A DNA stretch of 64,000 nt from Herbaspirillum frisingense GSF30 (lineage in GTDB: Bacteria > Pseudomonadota > Gammaproteobacteria > Burkholderiales > Burkholderiaceae_D). Positions within the stretch are counted from its first letter, which is position 1. The number at the start of each line of letters is the position of its first letter. The notes beneath the pieces were generated by a model. The model was not told where the DNA came from. It ran no database searches and saw nothing but the letters and a program-made list of their open reading frames with translations. The stretch spans positions 62,001-126,000 of the forward strand of contig NZ_AEEC02000013.1 of NCBI RefSeq assembly GCF_000300975.2. Direction: 5' to 3'. The translations under genes were made by a program, and so were the position numbers. Below, piece by piece: positions 45,179-55,580 of this stretch.

Positions 45179-46456
45179 ATGGACAAATCACAAGCCTTGC
45201 GTCGCGCCAAACGATTGGCCCTGATCTGCCTGCTGGCGGCGATGACGCTGTTCGTCGGCGCGTCGCTGGCGCCGCCTTCGCCGTGGAGCGGCCTGCTGCG
45301 GGCCATGGCCGAAGCGGCGATGGTGGGCGCGCTGGCCGACTGGTTTGCGGTGAGCGCCTTGTTCCGCCATCTGCCACTGCCCTGGTTGTCGCGGCACACC
45401 GCTATCATCCCGCGCAACAAGGATCGCATCGCCGACAACCTGGCGGTGTTCGTCGAAGAGAAATTCCTGAGCCCGCAATCGCTCGCTGCGCTGGTGCGTC
45501 GGCACGATCCGGCGCAGCGCTTGTCGGCCTGGATGGCCGCACCCGAGAATGCCGCCCGCCTGGGCAGCTACATGGCGCAGGCGGTCGGTGCCGTGCTCAC
45601 GCTCACCGACGACCGTCGCATCCAGGCCTTCGTGCGCGACGCCTTGCATGCGGCATTGGGCAAGCTGGACCTGTCGCGCTCGCTGGCGACCATCCTCGAT
45701 ACCCTTACCCTGGACGGCCGTCACCAGCAGTTGCTGGACCGTGCCATCGTGGCACTGGCCGAACTGCTCAATCGCGAAGAGACCCGCGCCTTCATCGCCG
45801 AACGCATGGTGGAATGGTTGCAGCGCGAATATCCCAAGATCGAAAAGCTGCTGCCATCCAACTGGATCGGCGAGAAATCCGCCACCACCCTGGCCGATAT
45901 CCTGGACAAACTGCTGAGCGGCATCGCCGAGGACCCGCAACACTCGCTGCGCCAGGCCTTCGACCGCCAGTTGGCAGGCTTCATCGAGCGTCTGAAGCAG
46001 GACCCCGCCCTGCGCGAGCGTGCCGAGCAGATCAAGCGCGAGGTCCTGCAAGGCGAGGCCGTGAACGCCTATGTCGGCAGTCTCTGGGAGAGCTTGCGCA
46101 CCTGGCTACGGCAAGACCTGGAACGACCCGATTCGGCCCTGCAAGCGCAGGCTGCTGCCGCCACGCAGTGGATAGGTCGCGCCCTGCAGGAGGACGCGGC
46201 TTTGCGCGCCTCCCTCAACGATCACCTGGAGCGGGCCATGGCCAGCCTCAGCCCGGAGGTAGCGCAACTGCTCACGCGCCACATCAGCGACACCATCAAG
46301 CAATGGGACAGCGCCGAGCTGTCGCGCCAGATCGAACTGAACATCGGGCGCGACCTGCAGTACATCCGCATCAACGGCACGCTGGTGGGGGGATTGATCG
46401 GCGCCCTGCTGTTCGGCCTGTCATGGTTGATGCAATGGGCCGCACACGGGCCATGA
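45179..46456 (+). CDS. DUF445 family membrane protein (YjiN-like)
   Basis: A 425-residue protein from the ATG at 45179; an upstream in-frame start at 45119 is not favoured. Helices at the N-terminus (LALICLLAAMTLFVGASLAP) and the C-terminus (INGTLVGGLIGALLFGLSWL) frame a long helical middle part. EAAMVGALADWFAVSALFRH and IPRNKDRIADNLAVFVEEKF are the DUF445 motifs. Function is unknown in the family. It stands alone and is convergent with the CoA synthetase gene. Confidence 0.85.
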   Translation: MDKSQALRRAKRLALICLLAAMTLFVGASLAPPSPWSGLLRAMAEAAMVGALADWFAVSALFRHLPLPWLSRHTAIIPRNKDRIADNLAVFVEEKFLSPQSLAALVRRHDPAQRLSAWMAAPENAARLGSYMAQAVGAVLTLTDDRRIQAFVRDALHAALGKLDLSRSLATILDTLTLDGRHQQLLDRAIVALAELLNREETRAFIAERMVEWLQREYPKIEKLLPSNWIGEKSATTLADILDKLLSGIAEDPQHSLRQAFDRQLAGFIERLKQDPALRERAEQIKREVLQGEAVNAYVGSLWESLRTWLRQDLERPDSALQAQAAAATQWIGRALQEDAALRASLNDHLERAMASLSPEVAQLLTRHISDTIKQWDSAELSRQIELNIGRDLQYIRINGTLVGGLIGALLFGLSWLMQWAAHGP

Positions 46457-46478
46457 CGCCTGGGCAGGGTGAACCGGA

Positions 46479-48128
46479 CTACTGATCCATCTCCTTGAGG
46501 GTCTTGCGCATGATCTTGCCGGTGGCCGTGGTGGGCAGCGCATCGACGAAGGCGATCACGCGCGGATATTCATGGGCTGCCAATTGTGCCCGCACATGCT
46601 GCTGCAGCTCGGCCACCAGTGCCTGGCCCGGTGCATGGCCCTCCTTGAGCACCACGAAGGCTTTCACCACCTCGGTCCGCAATGCATCCTTGGTGCCCAC
46701 CACCGCCGCGATGCGCACCGCCGGATGGCGCATGATGCACTCCTCGATCGGCGCCGGCCCGATGCGATAACCGGCGCTGGTGATGACATCGTCATTGCGG
46801 CCCAGGTAACGGATATAGCCCTGTTCATCCATGTTGCCCAGATCCCCCGTGAGGAGGAAGTCGCCGGTGAATTTCTCCTGTGTGGCCTCTTCGTTGCGCC
46901 AGTAGCGCAGGAACATCACCGGGTCCGGCGCACGGATGGCGATGTTGCCGACGGCACCGCGCGCCACGATCCGGCCATCCTCGTCGACGATCTGCACATC
47001 GTGGCCAGGCACGGCGCGGCCCATGCTGCCCGAAGCACTGGGATAGAGCTTCGACGAGGATGAGACCACCAGATTGCATTCGGTCTGGCCATAGAATTCG
47101 TTGATGGTGATGCCCAGTGCTTCGCGTCCCCAGGCGATCAGGTCATCACCCAGTGTCTCGCCGCCGCTGGCCACGCTGCGCAGCGAGAAATTCCACTGTT
47201 CCCGGGGTGAGGGTGTCCCGCGCAGCATCTTCAGGGCGGTCGGCGGGAAGAACACATTGCGGATGTCATGCCGCGCCAGCAGGCCGAACACGGCCTCGGC
47301 ATCGAACTTCTCCAGGCGCCGCGCCACCACCGCCACACCGTGATACAGCGACGGCAGCAAGACGTCCAGCAGCCCTCCGATCCAGGCCCAGTCGGCCGGC
47401 GTCCAGAAGCGGTCGCCAGGCTGCGGGAAACTGTCGTGCGAGACCTCCACCCCCGGCAGATGCCCCAGCAGCACGCGATGTGCATGCAGCGCTCCCTTGG
47501 CCTTGCCGGTGGTGCCGGAGGTATAGATGATCATGGCCGGATCGTCGGCCCGTGTTGCCAACGCCTGCGGCAGCGGTGCCGCCGCGCGCAGGCGATCCCA
47601 GAAGTCGGTGGTCTGCGGCAGTACGATATCGGACTGCTCCACACAGAACACCACCTTCAGCGCCGGCAGTTCGCCGGCCAGGTGGACCTTGTCCATGCCG
47701 CTGCTGTCGGTCACCAGCGCCGCCGCTTCGCTGTTCTGCAGCCGATAGGCGATGGCCTCCGGCCCGAACAGGTAGAACAGCGGCACCGTGATCGCCCCCA
47801 GCTTGTAGGCGGCGATATGGGTGATCACCGTCTCGATGCGTTGTGACAGGTAGATACCGATGCGGTCCCCGCGCCCGATGCCGGCCTCCGCCAGCACCTG
47901 GGCAAACTGGTCGCTCAGGGTCTTGAGCTGGTCGTAGCTCCAGGTGGTGACGCTGCCGTCGGCCTCCTCGCTGATGATGGCGGGACGGCCACTGCCATCG
48001 GCCCAGCGGTCGCAGGTGGCGATGCCGATGTTGAAGAATTCGGGGATCTGCCATTGGTACGGCGCCGCTTCCTCGTGGCGGTAGTGCGTGCCATTGATCA
48101 CGGTGCGTGGCGGGATGGTGGGATTCAC
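46479..48128 (-). CDS. AMP-forming acyl-CoA synthetase
   Basis: 549 residues from the GTG at 48128, which follows AAGGAG at 8 nt; the open frame to 48296 is rejected as a start. It is an ANL-superfamily enzyme activating a carboxylic acid to its acyl-CoA through acyl-AMP. Motifs: MIIYTSGTTGKAKGALHAHR (P-loop), NEFYGQTECNLV, YLGRNDDVITSAGYRIGPAP and the C-terminal Lys in PTTATGKIMRKTLKEMDQ. It resembles medium-chain acyl-CoA or acetyl-CoA synthetases, but the acid is unknown. Confidence 0.88.
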   Translation of the reverse strand: MNPTIPPRTVINGTHYRHEEAAPYQWQIPEFFNIGIATCDRWADGSGRPAIISEEADGSVTTWSYDQLKTLSDQFAQVLAEAGIGRGDRIGIYLSQRIETVITHIAAYKLGAITVPLFYLFGPEAIAYRLQNSEAAALVTDSSGMDKVHLAGELPALKVVFCVEQSDIVLPQTTDFWDRLRAAAPLPQALATRADDPAMIIYTSGTTGKAKGALHAHRVLLGHLPGVEVSHDSFPQPGDRFWTPADWAWIGGLLDVLLPSLYHGVAVVARRLEKFDAEAVFGLLARHDIRNVFFPPTALKMLRGTPSPREQWNFSLRSVASGGETLGDDLIAWGREALGITINEFYGQTECNLVVSSSSKLYPSASGSMGRAVPGHDVQIVDEDGRIVARGAVGNIAIRAPDPVMFLRYWRNEEATQEKFTGDFLLTGDLGNMDEQGYIRYLGRNDDVITSAGYRIGPAPIEECIMRHPAVRIAAVVGTKDALRTEVVKAFVVLKEGHAPGQALVAELQQHVRAQLAAHEYPRVIAFVDALPTTATGKIMRKTLKEMDQ

Positions 48129-48487
48129 TTCTGGTCTCCTTCGGGTGTCGGGGCCGTACGGTCCCGGGTGGTCCGGTGGGCGCTGCCTACGCGGGCGCGC
48201 CTCTGATTTGTGGGTCAGGCCGGTATGAGCCTGTCTTTCACCGCCTTGGCCTTGTCGCAGCATGCGGGACTGCGTGCAGGCCGTCCATTGCTGCATGCAT
48301 GTGCGGCAATGCGTGTTATCGAATTCTAACGAAAATACCCTTCAACAGTCTTCCTCGCCGCGAAGCTTGCGTATGCCGCCGCTAGCATAACCGCCTCAAT
48401 CGCATTGCGTCCTACCCCATTCCATCTATAGCTCTGCCGTCCTGCATGCCCCCGGCACCCAGGCGGATTCGCATCGAGGACCCTGGC
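48129..48487. other. Intergenic region upstream of vgrG
   Basis: 359 bp between divergent genes. I see no clear promoter, small gene or repeat beyond short palindromes (TGCATGCATG near 48290). It marks the border of the type VI module. Confidence 0.4.
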
Positions 48488-51274
48488 ATGGTTTTCCGCT
48501 CTCTGAAGGAGTCGCTTACGGGCTACTCCGACATCGCACGCAGTATCCATTTGCGGCTGATGCAGCCGCCACCCGCCGAACCCGGGCCGGCTTCCGCGCC
48601 GCGCCTGGACGAGCTCCTGCTGGTGACCCACGTCTCAGGCCATGAGGCCGTCTGCGGTGCATTCGAATACCGTCTGCACTGCATCTCCGCCCAGGCCGAT
48701 CTGCCGCTCAAGGACTTTATCGCGCTGCCCGCCGAGATCCGCTTCGTGACCGATCGTGGCCAATTGCGCCGGGTGTCCGGCCTGATTGCCGAGGCCAGTG
48801 CCGGTGAAGTCGAGGACGGCCTCGCCAGCTATCGGCTGATCCTGCGTGATGCCCTGGCGCTGATGGGCCAGCGGAGCAATACGCGGGTCTTCCTGCATGC
48901 CAATGAGCTTGATGTCACGCAGGTGTTGCTCTCCGAGTGGCGCACCGTCAATCCCGTGCTCACGTCCTGCTTCGACGTCGACTGGAGCCTGCTGGCCGAA
49001 GGCTATCCCTTGCGCGAATTCACCATGCAGCACAACGAGTCCGATGGCGACTTCCTGCGCCGGCTCTGGAAGCGGCGCGGCATAGGCTGGTTCATCCGCC
49101 CGGGCGAGCCGGCACCCGAGGACCGCACAGGCCGGCCGACCCACACCCTGGTGTTATTCAACGATGCCTTCCAGTTGCCGGCCAACGCCGCCGGCACGGT
49201 GCGCTATCACCGAGATCATGCGCCCGGCGAACAGGACAGCATCACGCACTGGAGCGCGATGAGAACCCTGCGGCCCGGCAGCGTCAATCGCTATGGCTGG
49301 GACCACGCCAAGGGCGGCCCCATGCACAGCCGGGAAACGACCCGGGCGGACCAGGGCATCCTCGGCAGCCGCTTCGCCGCCAGTGTGGATGACTACCGGA
49401 TCGATGCCCCGCGTACCGGCAACGACGCGGAAGACTATCGCCAGCTTGGCAAATTGCGCATGCAGCGCCACGCATACGAATCCAAATCCTTCCAGGCCCG
49501 CTCCACTGTGCGCGCACTGCGCGTGGGCGAGTGGATCACCGTCGAAGATCATCCGGAGCTGGACAGGCATCCCGCCCACGAGCGGGAATTCATTATCACC
49601 AGCCTCGACGTCGAGGCCGAGAACAACCTGCCGCATAGCCTGGCGACCAAGGTGAAGGCCTTGTCGCTTCGAAACCGATGGGAAATAGGCGACGAGGATG
49701 GACACCAGGGCGTTGAAAGCGCGAATCAAGGTGCGCCCACCCGGACGTTCCGCTACCGCAACCATTTTTCCTGCGTACGGCGCGGCACCCCGGTGGTACC
49801 GGCCTTCGATCCGCAACAGGATGTGCCAACGCCCCGCCTGCAGAACGCGCACGTGGTCGGTCCCCCCAACGAGGCGGTGTTCTGCGACGCGCTTGGCCGG
49901 GTCAAGATCCGGTTTCCCGGTACCCGCATCGAGGATCATCACCACGCCAATGGCGCCGGTGCCAGCGACAGCGGGCGCGACTCGGCCTGGGTGCGCGTGG
50001 CCAGTACCTGGGCCGGCAACCAGTGGGGCGCGATCAGTCTGCCGCGGGTGGGCGAGGAAGTCATCGTCGATTTCCTCGGCGGTGATCCCGACAAGCCCAT
50101 CATCATCGGTCGCGTACACGGCGCCACCTCCCTGCCGCCCAGCTTCAGCGACATCGGCGCCCTACCGGCCAACCGCTTCCTCGCCGGCATCAAAAGCAAG
50201 GAAGTCCGAGGCCACCGCTACAACCAGCTACGGCTGGACGACACGCCGCGCGAAATCAGCGCGCAGCTCGCCTCCCAGCATGGCTACAGCGAACTGAACC
50301 TGGGCTGGCTCACCCATCCCCGCGACCAGGGTTTTGGGACCGCGCGGGGTGAAGGCGCGGAGTTGCGCACCGACCAGTCACTGGCCCTGCGCGGTGGACA
50401 AGGCGTACTGATCAGCGCCGCCGCACGCCCGGCCGCCAGTGGAGGGCAACTCGACAGGCAGGAGTTGCTCGGTCTCATGACGGCGCTGCAGGACGTCCAG
50501 CAGCAACTGGCTTCCCTGGCACAGACCCACCGCGCCGGCGACACTGAGGCCCGCGCCCTGAGCACATTGCGTGAACGCCTCGAACGCTGGGAAGCCGGCA
50601 GCAACACCGACAAGGAAGGCAGCGGCGGTGGGCGCCCCATGGTCGCCATGACCGCGCCCGCCGGCGTCGCCATCAGCAGCGAAGACAGTATCGCCATCGG
50701 CGCACAGACCCAGATCGACATGATCAGCGTGGGCAACACCCAGCTTTCAGTGGGCAAGAAGCTGCTGGCCCGCGTGGCCGAAAGCATCAGCCTGTTCGCC
50801 CATCGGTTGGGGATCAAGCTGGTCGCCGCCAGCGGCAAGCTGGAACTGCAGACGGACGCCGACAACATCGAAGCCACCTCTGCCAAACGCATCGTTCTCA
50901 CCGCCGCAGAAGAAATCGTGCTGCAGGCACCGCGCCTGCGCTTCGTTGCACAGGGCGCGCAGATTGATCTCGGCGGCGGCGCGATCACCCAGCAGAGCAG
51001 CGGCGACCACGTCATCCGCTCGGCCGATTTCCATCACCTGGGCGGTGCAGACGCGCACGTTCCCGAGGTCACCCTGCCGGTCAGCAATGTGCCGACTGAC
51101 GAGCGCTTCATATTGGCCCGCCGCGGCAGCGGGCGACCCCATGCGCACCAGCGCTACCGCATCGAACTTGATGATGGCAGCGCCATGGAAGGCATCACCG
51201 ACGAGCAGGGCCGCACCGAGCTGAGCCAGGACATGGCCTTGCGCATCGCCCGGCTGCATCTACTGAAGGAGTAG
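48488..51274 (+). CDS. vgrG: Type VI secretion tip protein VgrG
   Basis: 928 residues from the ATG at 48488, preceded by GAGGA; another ATG at 48446 is possible. VgrG trimers cap the T6SS needle and carry effectors. The gp27-like N-terminal region has EYRLHCISAQADLPLKDFIA and YPLREFTMQHNESDGDFLRR. The gp5-like OB region has RYRNHFSCVRRGTPVVPAFD and VRVASTWAGNQWGAISLPRV then GEEVIVDFLGGDPDKPIIIG. The C-terminal DUF2345 domain (QGVLISAAARP through the helical QDVQQQLASLAQ and TQIDMISVGNTQL) is typical of effector-carrying VgrGs. A lipase-like effector gene follows in 3 bp. Confidence 0.93.
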   Translation: MVFRSLKESLTGYSDIARSIHLRLMQPPPAEPGPASAPRLDELLLVTHVSGHEAVCGAFEYRLHCISAQADLPLKDFIALPAEIRFVTDRGQLRRVSGLIAEASAGEVEDGLASYRLILRDALALMGQRSNTRVFLHANELDVTQVLLSEWRTVNPVLTSCFDVDWSLLAEGYPLREFTMQHNESDGDFLRRLWKRRGIGWFIRPGEPAPEDRTGRPTHTLVLFNDAFQLPANAAGTVRYHRDHAPGEQDSITHWSAMRTLRPGSVNRYGWDHAKGGPMHSRETTRADQGILGSRFAASVDDYRIDAPRTGNDAEDYRQLGKLRMQRHAYESKSFQARSTVRALRVGEWITVEDHPELDRHPAHEREFIITSLDVEAENNLPHSLATKVKALSLRNRWEIGDEDGHQGVESANQGAPTRTFRYRNHFSCVRRGTPVVPAFDPQQDVPTPRLQNAHVVGPPNEAVFCDALGRVKIRFPGTRIEDHHHANGAGASDSGRDSAWVRVASTWAGNQWGAISLPRVGEEVIVDFLGGDPDKPIIIGRVHGATSLPPSFSDIGALPANRFLAGIKSKEVRGHRYNQLRLDDTPREISAQLASQHGYSELNLGWLTHPRDQGFGTARGEGAELRTDQSLALRGGQGVLISAAARPAASGGQLDRQELLGLMTALQDVQQQLASLAQTHRAGDTEARALSTLRERLERWEAGSNTDKEGSGGGRPMVAMTAPAGVAISSEDSIAIGAQTQIDMISVGNTQLSVGKKLLARVAESISLFAHRLGIKLVAASGKLELQTDADNIEATSAKRIVLTAAEEIVLQAPRLRFVAQGAQIDLGGGAITQQSSGDHVIRSADFHHLGGADAHVPEVTLPVSNVPTDERFILARRGSGRPHAHQRYRIELDDGSAMEGITDEQGRTELSQDMALRIARLHLLKE

Positions 51275-51277
51275 GCA

Positions 51278-53023
51278 ATGAATCAGACAGTGAAGCAGGC
51301 AAACAACCCGGAACCCACCCGCCTGGTCGGCACCAGCTGGGACGATCAGGGCAACGATGTGGCGCAGTCGGTCCTGACCGGCAAGAGCATGAAGGTGCGC
51401 GCCCTGTGCCTCACCTCGCCGGATGCGGTGCTGCCCATCGTCTTCGTGCCGGGGATCATGGGGACGCGGCTCAAGGTCAAGGGCCGTGATAAAGGGGCGG
51501 CATGGTTTCCGCCGGAAGGTAAATGGGACGGCATCGCCCTTCTGCTTGGGCATACAAGACGCACCGCAGCAGACCGGCAGCGGCTACTTAATCCCAACAA
51601 TACCGAGGTCGATGATGAAGGCCCCGCCTACCCTGATGACATAAGCAAAACTTTGTTATCGTTTGCGCCGGGCAAGACCGACGCCGAGCGCGTCCGATGG
51701 CGGGGCTGGGGACAGCTACATGGCGATAGCTATGAAAAGATCCTGGATTTTTTGGAAAAGAGCATGGCGCTCATTTTTGACCCGGCCAGCCAAGGCAAGA
51801 AGCTCACCTCGCAGTGGCAGGAACTGGTGATGAATCGTCAGGATGCCGGGAAGCTGGGCGCGCAGAAGCCCTTCGTTGTGTTGAAGGAGCAGCAGCTCCG
51901 CGACGCGGCCGAATTACTTTATCCAGTACATGCGGTGGGTTACAACTGGTTGCAGAGTAACAAGGTCTCGGCGAAGCGACTGGCTACAGAGATCGAGCGC
52001 ATTACCGCCTATTACCGTAGTAAGAGGAAGTCTTGCGAGCAAGTGATCCTGGTCACGCACAGTATGGGCGGTCTGGTCGCCCGCGCCTGTGTACAGCTAC
52101 CAGAAATGCAGGAGCGCATCCTTGGTGTAGTGCATGGAGTTATGCCGGCCTTGGGAGCACCGGCCACCTACAAGCGCATACGCGCTGGCTTCGAAGGGGC
52201 GGCACAGGTGATCCTCGGTCGCAATGGCGCTGAGTGTACCGCCGTAATGGCGAACGCCGCAGGGCCACTGGAACTGCTTCCTACCAATCAATACCGGACC
52301 TGGGCCAACGGCGTAGAGCGGCATTGGCTACGGGTCAGCTATATCAGTATGGGGCAGCGTGGGTTCCCTGAAGAGATGGAGAGCTTTTTGGGTGAAGGCG
52401 ATCCTTACGCGAACATCTATCTCAACAATACGACTGATTGGTGGAAACTGGTGAGGGAGGATTTGATTGATCCGGTGGGCAGGGAGGTTCAGGCGAGAGC
52501 TAAGTCCGATGGCAAGCGGACGGCTACAGGTGGCCCCGACAACGCGGACTTTGATAAGTATGTAAAAAATATGAAGATAGCGATGGAGCTCCACCAGATG
52601 ATCGCCGATAAGTATCACCCGACGACTTACGCTTATTACGCTGCTGATCCTCAGAAGCCATCGTGGAATGAAGTGACGTGGAAAAGTCCATTACCTGTAC
52701 CAAGCACTCCAAGATCAGCCGTACTGAAACTCGATGATCTAAACGGAACGGTAGAACTCGCCATCGCGGGAAAGCATCGAGCGCGCTTCAGTATTCAGGA
52801 TGGGACTGGTCCAGGAGACGGCACGGTACCTGCCGAGTCGGGCGCGGCACCTAAGCCGCATGCAATTCAGATCTTCAGGCACGAAGGAAAATCGAAATCG
52901 CATGATAGTTACGAACATCAACATTCATATAACGCCCCAATTGCACAGGCAGTAACTCTGTATTCCATTGTCAGCATTGTTTCCTCGTCTCCATGGGTGA
53001 GGCGCCAATCGGCGAAGACATGA
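51278..53023 (+). CDS. Putative T6SS alpha/beta-hydrolase (lipase-type) effector
   Basis: A 581-residue protein with an alpha/beta-hydrolase core: VLPIVFVPGIMGTRLKVKG (oxyanion side) near residue 52 and the nucleophile elbow VILVTHSMGGLVARACVQL with Ser262. HSMGG is the lipase box form seen in LCAT/PGAP1-like and Tle effectors. GDGTVPAESGA near residue 510 probably supplies the catalytic Asp, and HQHSYN near 548 a His. It likely attacks membrane phospholipids of rival cells. It lies between VgrG and two immunity-like genes, overlapping the first by 4 nt. The exact Tle family is not decided. Confidence 0.78.
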   Translation: MNQTVKQANNPEPTRLVGTSWDDQGNDVAQSVLTGKSMKVRALCLTSPDAVLPIVFVPGIMGTRLKVKGRDKGAAWFPPEGKWDGIALLLGHTRRTAADRQRLLNPNNTEVDDEGPAYPDDISKTLLSFAPGKTDAERVRWRGWGQLHGDSYEKILDFLEKSMALIFDPASQGKKLTSQWQELVMNRQDAGKLGAQKPFVVLKEQQLRDAAELLYPVHAVGYNWLQSNKVSAKRLATEIERITAYYRSKRKSCEQVILVTHSMGGLVARACVQLPEMQERILGVVHGVMPALGAPATYKRIRAGFEGAAQVILGRNGAECTAVMANAAGPLELLPTNQYRTWANGVERHWLRVSYISMGQRGFPEEMESFLGEGDPYANIYLNNTTDWWKLVREDLIDPVGREVQARAKSDGKRTATGGPDNADFDKYVKNMKIAMELHQMIADKYHPTTYAYYAADPQKPSWNEVTWKSPLPVPSTPRSAVLKLDDLNGTVELAIAGKHRARFSIQDGTGPGDGTVPAESGAAPKPHAIQIFRHEGKSKSHDSYEHQHSYNAPIAQAVTLYSIVSIVSSSPWVRRQSAKT

Positions 53024-54411
53024 AACGACGATACCTTGTCCATCTCGTATTTTATTCTTCGCTATTGTTTGCAACACGTGGCGATAACGACAGCGCTGAC
53101 CGGCGTTCCAATTATATGAACATGCAAGCTAACTTCACTTCCCCGGCCGTATCAACATTCTGCGTAGGTCGATTTCTTATCGATGTACCACTGGGATCCG
53201 CCCTTAGCGGTGGTAACTTCAATTACGACTATCTTCAGATTGAACGCCCTGTTGGGAAGTCGTTTGAGGAGTTTCAGCGCGAACTAAGCCAAAAGGAAAT
53301 CAACCTCAAGGCGGAGAAGCACGAGCAGGATCCGAGCCTGCTGCGCGAATTGCGGACGCCGAGTATGGAGTCTCGTGTTTTTTCTTTCTGGGAATTTCCT
53401 ACGGCAGCAGGTTTGATTGAAGTTGAGGGGTATCGCTGGATCGATGGAACACAATATCTGTTCAAGGCGCAAGCTGGGACCAGCCCGCCTGTCGAGGGAA
53501 CGATGAGTCGGGAAGAGCTTGTTCTCGGCAAGATGGAGAAGGCCCTCACGCATCTTCGGCCGCGCCTCGAAACGGAAATCCCTGCGGAACCCGGCTACTG
53601 TTTTGAAGGAGGTTTTATTGCTAGCGCCGAGTGGGAGGCCGAAGAAGCAGGTATCGATATCGATATTGCAGATCATCCCGACGCATTCGTTTCAGTTTGG
53701 TTCTATCCCTTAGCCATGAGCAAACATGACCTCCCGCTACTGGAGCGCATGGATGGAGTTCTGCAATCGCTCGGTCGCCTCGCCACATCAGTGCGGGTCC
53801 TGCGCAGCGGTAATCGCCAAGTCGGCCCCTATCGTGGCCAGGAACATCTGGCGACGGCACCGAACAGTGGTGGCATGCGCGGCCACAGCTTCATCTGGGA
53901 GACCGAAGGTGAAGGTACCCTCGATACGCCAGCACTCAAGATCGAACTCACTACCGGTCATCGAGACAGGGATGGCAACCCGCAAAAGACAAAATTGACG
54001 GATGAGCAAGCTATGAAGCTCTGGGACGAAGTTCTCAACAGCTTCCGCGTGCGTCCGACCACGGACCCGCAGAAAACCAGCCAGAACAATCCTCCATCCT
54101 CCCCCTTGCGTCCTCTCGGCGAGCTCGCCGGGACCGGTAGCATCTGCCCGCAGAATGGCTGGTGGCGATGCGTTGACACGGGCAATGTTGCGGGCGGTCG
54201 TCGGCGCTTCTTCAAGGCTGGGGAGACGATGCCCTCCGTTGTCCTGCTGGGTCCGCCGAACCTGTGGCAGGCATTGCGCAAGAAGCCACCGACATATGAA
54301 ACAAAGACCGTATGGGCCCTGGTCGATTATGAAGAAGGGGCCGACGTCACCAGTTCTGAAAGCGGCTCCGCTGGTGAAAATGCAGATACGCAAGGCAGGA
54401 GCAAGTCGTGA
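53020..54411 (+). CDS. Tli4-like immunity protein 1, with C-terminal extension
   Basis: 463 residues from the ATG at 53020 (ATGA overlap with the effector). An N-terminal hydrophobic stretch (YLVHLVFYSSLLFATRG) suggests export to the periplasm, where such immunity proteins work. The core VSTFCVGRFLIDVPLGSALS through WETEGEGTLDTPALKIELTT matches the Tli4 immunity type. Unlike its paralogue it has a C-terminal extension (ICPQNGWWRCVDTGNVAGGR then RRFFKAGETMPSVVLLGPP) resembling small zinc- or Trp-rich domains seen in T6SS immunity proteins. It should neutralise the lipase made by the gene before it. Confidence 0.75.
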   Translation: MKRRYLVHLVFYSSLLFATRGDNDSADRRSNYMNMQANFTSPAVSTFCVGRFLIDVPLGSALSGGNFNYDYLQIERPVGKSFEEFQRELSQKEINLKAEKHEQDPSLLRELRTPSMESRVFSFWEFPTAAGLIEVEGYRWIDGTQYLFKAQAGTSPPVEGTMSREELVLGKMEKALTHLRPRLETEIPAEPGYCFEGGFIASAEWEAEEAGIDIDIADHPDAFVSVWFYPLAMSKHDLPLLERMDGVLQSLGRLATSVRVLRSGNRQVGPYRGQEHLATAPNSGGMRGHSFIWETEGEGTLDTPALKIELTTGHRDRDGNPQKTKLTDEQAMKLWDEVLNSFRVRPTTDPQKTSQNNPPSSPLRPLGELAGTGSICPQNGWWRCVDTGNVAGGRRRFFKAGETMPSVVLLGPPNLWQALRKKPPTYETKTVWALVDYEEGADVTSSESGSAGENADTQGRSKS

Positions 54412-55544
54412 TGCGCCGCGCACTCTCTTGGTTGATCTTCTCACTAGCGGTGTCGGTCGTGACCACCTGCGCTGCTGATAGTGGTGACCAGCGATCAGAA
54501 CTGATAAACGACCGTCCAGCTCCTTCTGTGTCCACTTTCTGCGTAGGGCGATTTCTTATCGACGTACCCCAGGGATCTAGGCTTAGTGGAGCAGACTACA
54601 AGTACGATTACCTGCAGATCGAGCGTCCTGAGCCGAAGTCGTTCGAGGACTTTCATCGCGAATTCAATCAAAAGGAAGCACGGCTAAAAGCGGAAAAGCA
54701 CGAGAAGGACCCAAGCCTCTTGCGCATATCAAGGACGCCGACAGCAGACTCTCGTGTTTTAAGTTTCTGGAAATTCGATATGTCGGCAGGTCTCATCGAA
54801 GTCGAAGGATACCGTTGGATTGATGGCACACAGTATGTGTTGAAAGCGCGAGCAGGAACCAGCCCGCCGGTCGAGGGAACCATAAGCCGAGAAGAGCTGA
54901 TCCTCGGTAAGATGGAAAAGGCTCTTTCACATCTTCGTCCGCGTCTCGACACTGAAATTCCTGCAGAACCCGGCTACTGCTTTGAGGGCGGCTTTATCGC
55001 CAGCCCGGAGTGGGAGCTGGAAGAGGCCGGAATCGATATCGACATCGCCGGTCATCCCGATGCGTTTGTCTCCGTCTGGTTTTACCCTCTACACATGAGC
55101 AGGCACGACCGTCCACTGCTGGAACGCATGGGCGGAGTGCTGCAATTTTTGGGTCGCCTGGCCACGTCGGTACGGGTTTTGCGCAGCGGCAATCGACAAG
55201 TCGGCCCCTACCGTGGCCAGGAGCATCTGGCAACGGCGCCGAACAGCGGCGGCATGCGCGGTCACAGCTTCATCTGGGAAACCGAAGGCGAAGGTACCCT
55301 GGACACGCCAGCACTCAAGATCGAACTCACCACCGGTCACCGCGACAAAGACCGCAATCCGCAAAAGACAAAACTAACGGATGAGCAAGCCATGAAGCTC
55401 TGGGACGAAGTTCTCAACAGCTTCCGCGTACGCCCCACCGCAAGCCCCGAAAAGCTGCTTCACCGCGATCCCCCTGCCGGGATGCCCCAGCCTGCCGAGA
55501 CTCCACAATCCGGCGTTGCCCACCCCGCCGGGTCCGCCTCCTGA
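54411..55544 (+). CDS. Tli4-like immunity protein 2 (tandem paralogue)
   Basis: 377 residues from the ATG at 54411, whose A is the last base of the preceding stop. A signal-like N-terminus (LSWLIFSLAVSVVTTCA) is followed by the same core: VSTFCVGRFLIDVPQGSRLS, GLIEVEGYRWIDGTQYVLKA, EEAGIDIDIAGHPDAFVSVW. It lacks the C-terminal extension of copy 1. The stretch from about 55200 to 55430 is almost the same in DNA as the matching stretch of copy 1, so a recent duplication or gene conversion is likely. Confidence 0.75.
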   Translation: MRRALSWLIFSLAVSVVTTCAADSGDQRSELINDRPAPSVSTFCVGRFLIDVPQGSRLSGADYKYDYLQIERPEPKSFEDFHREFNQKEARLKAEKHEKDPSLLRISRTPTADSRVLSFWKFDMSAGLIEVEGYRWIDGTQYVLKARAGTSPPVEGTISREELILGKMEKALSHLRPRLDTEIPAEPGYCFEGGFIASPEWELEEAGIDIDIAGHPDAFVSVWFYPLHMSRHDRPLLERMGGVLQFLGRLATSVRVLRSGNRQVGPYRGQEHLATAPNSGGMRGHSFIWETEGEGTLDTPALKIELTTGHRDKDRNPQKTKLTDEQAMKLWDEVLNSFRVRPTASPEKLLHRDPPAGMPQPAETPQSGVAHPAGSAS

Positions 55545-55580
55545 TCACTCTCTCCAATCCCTGCCCGAAAGGAAATCCCC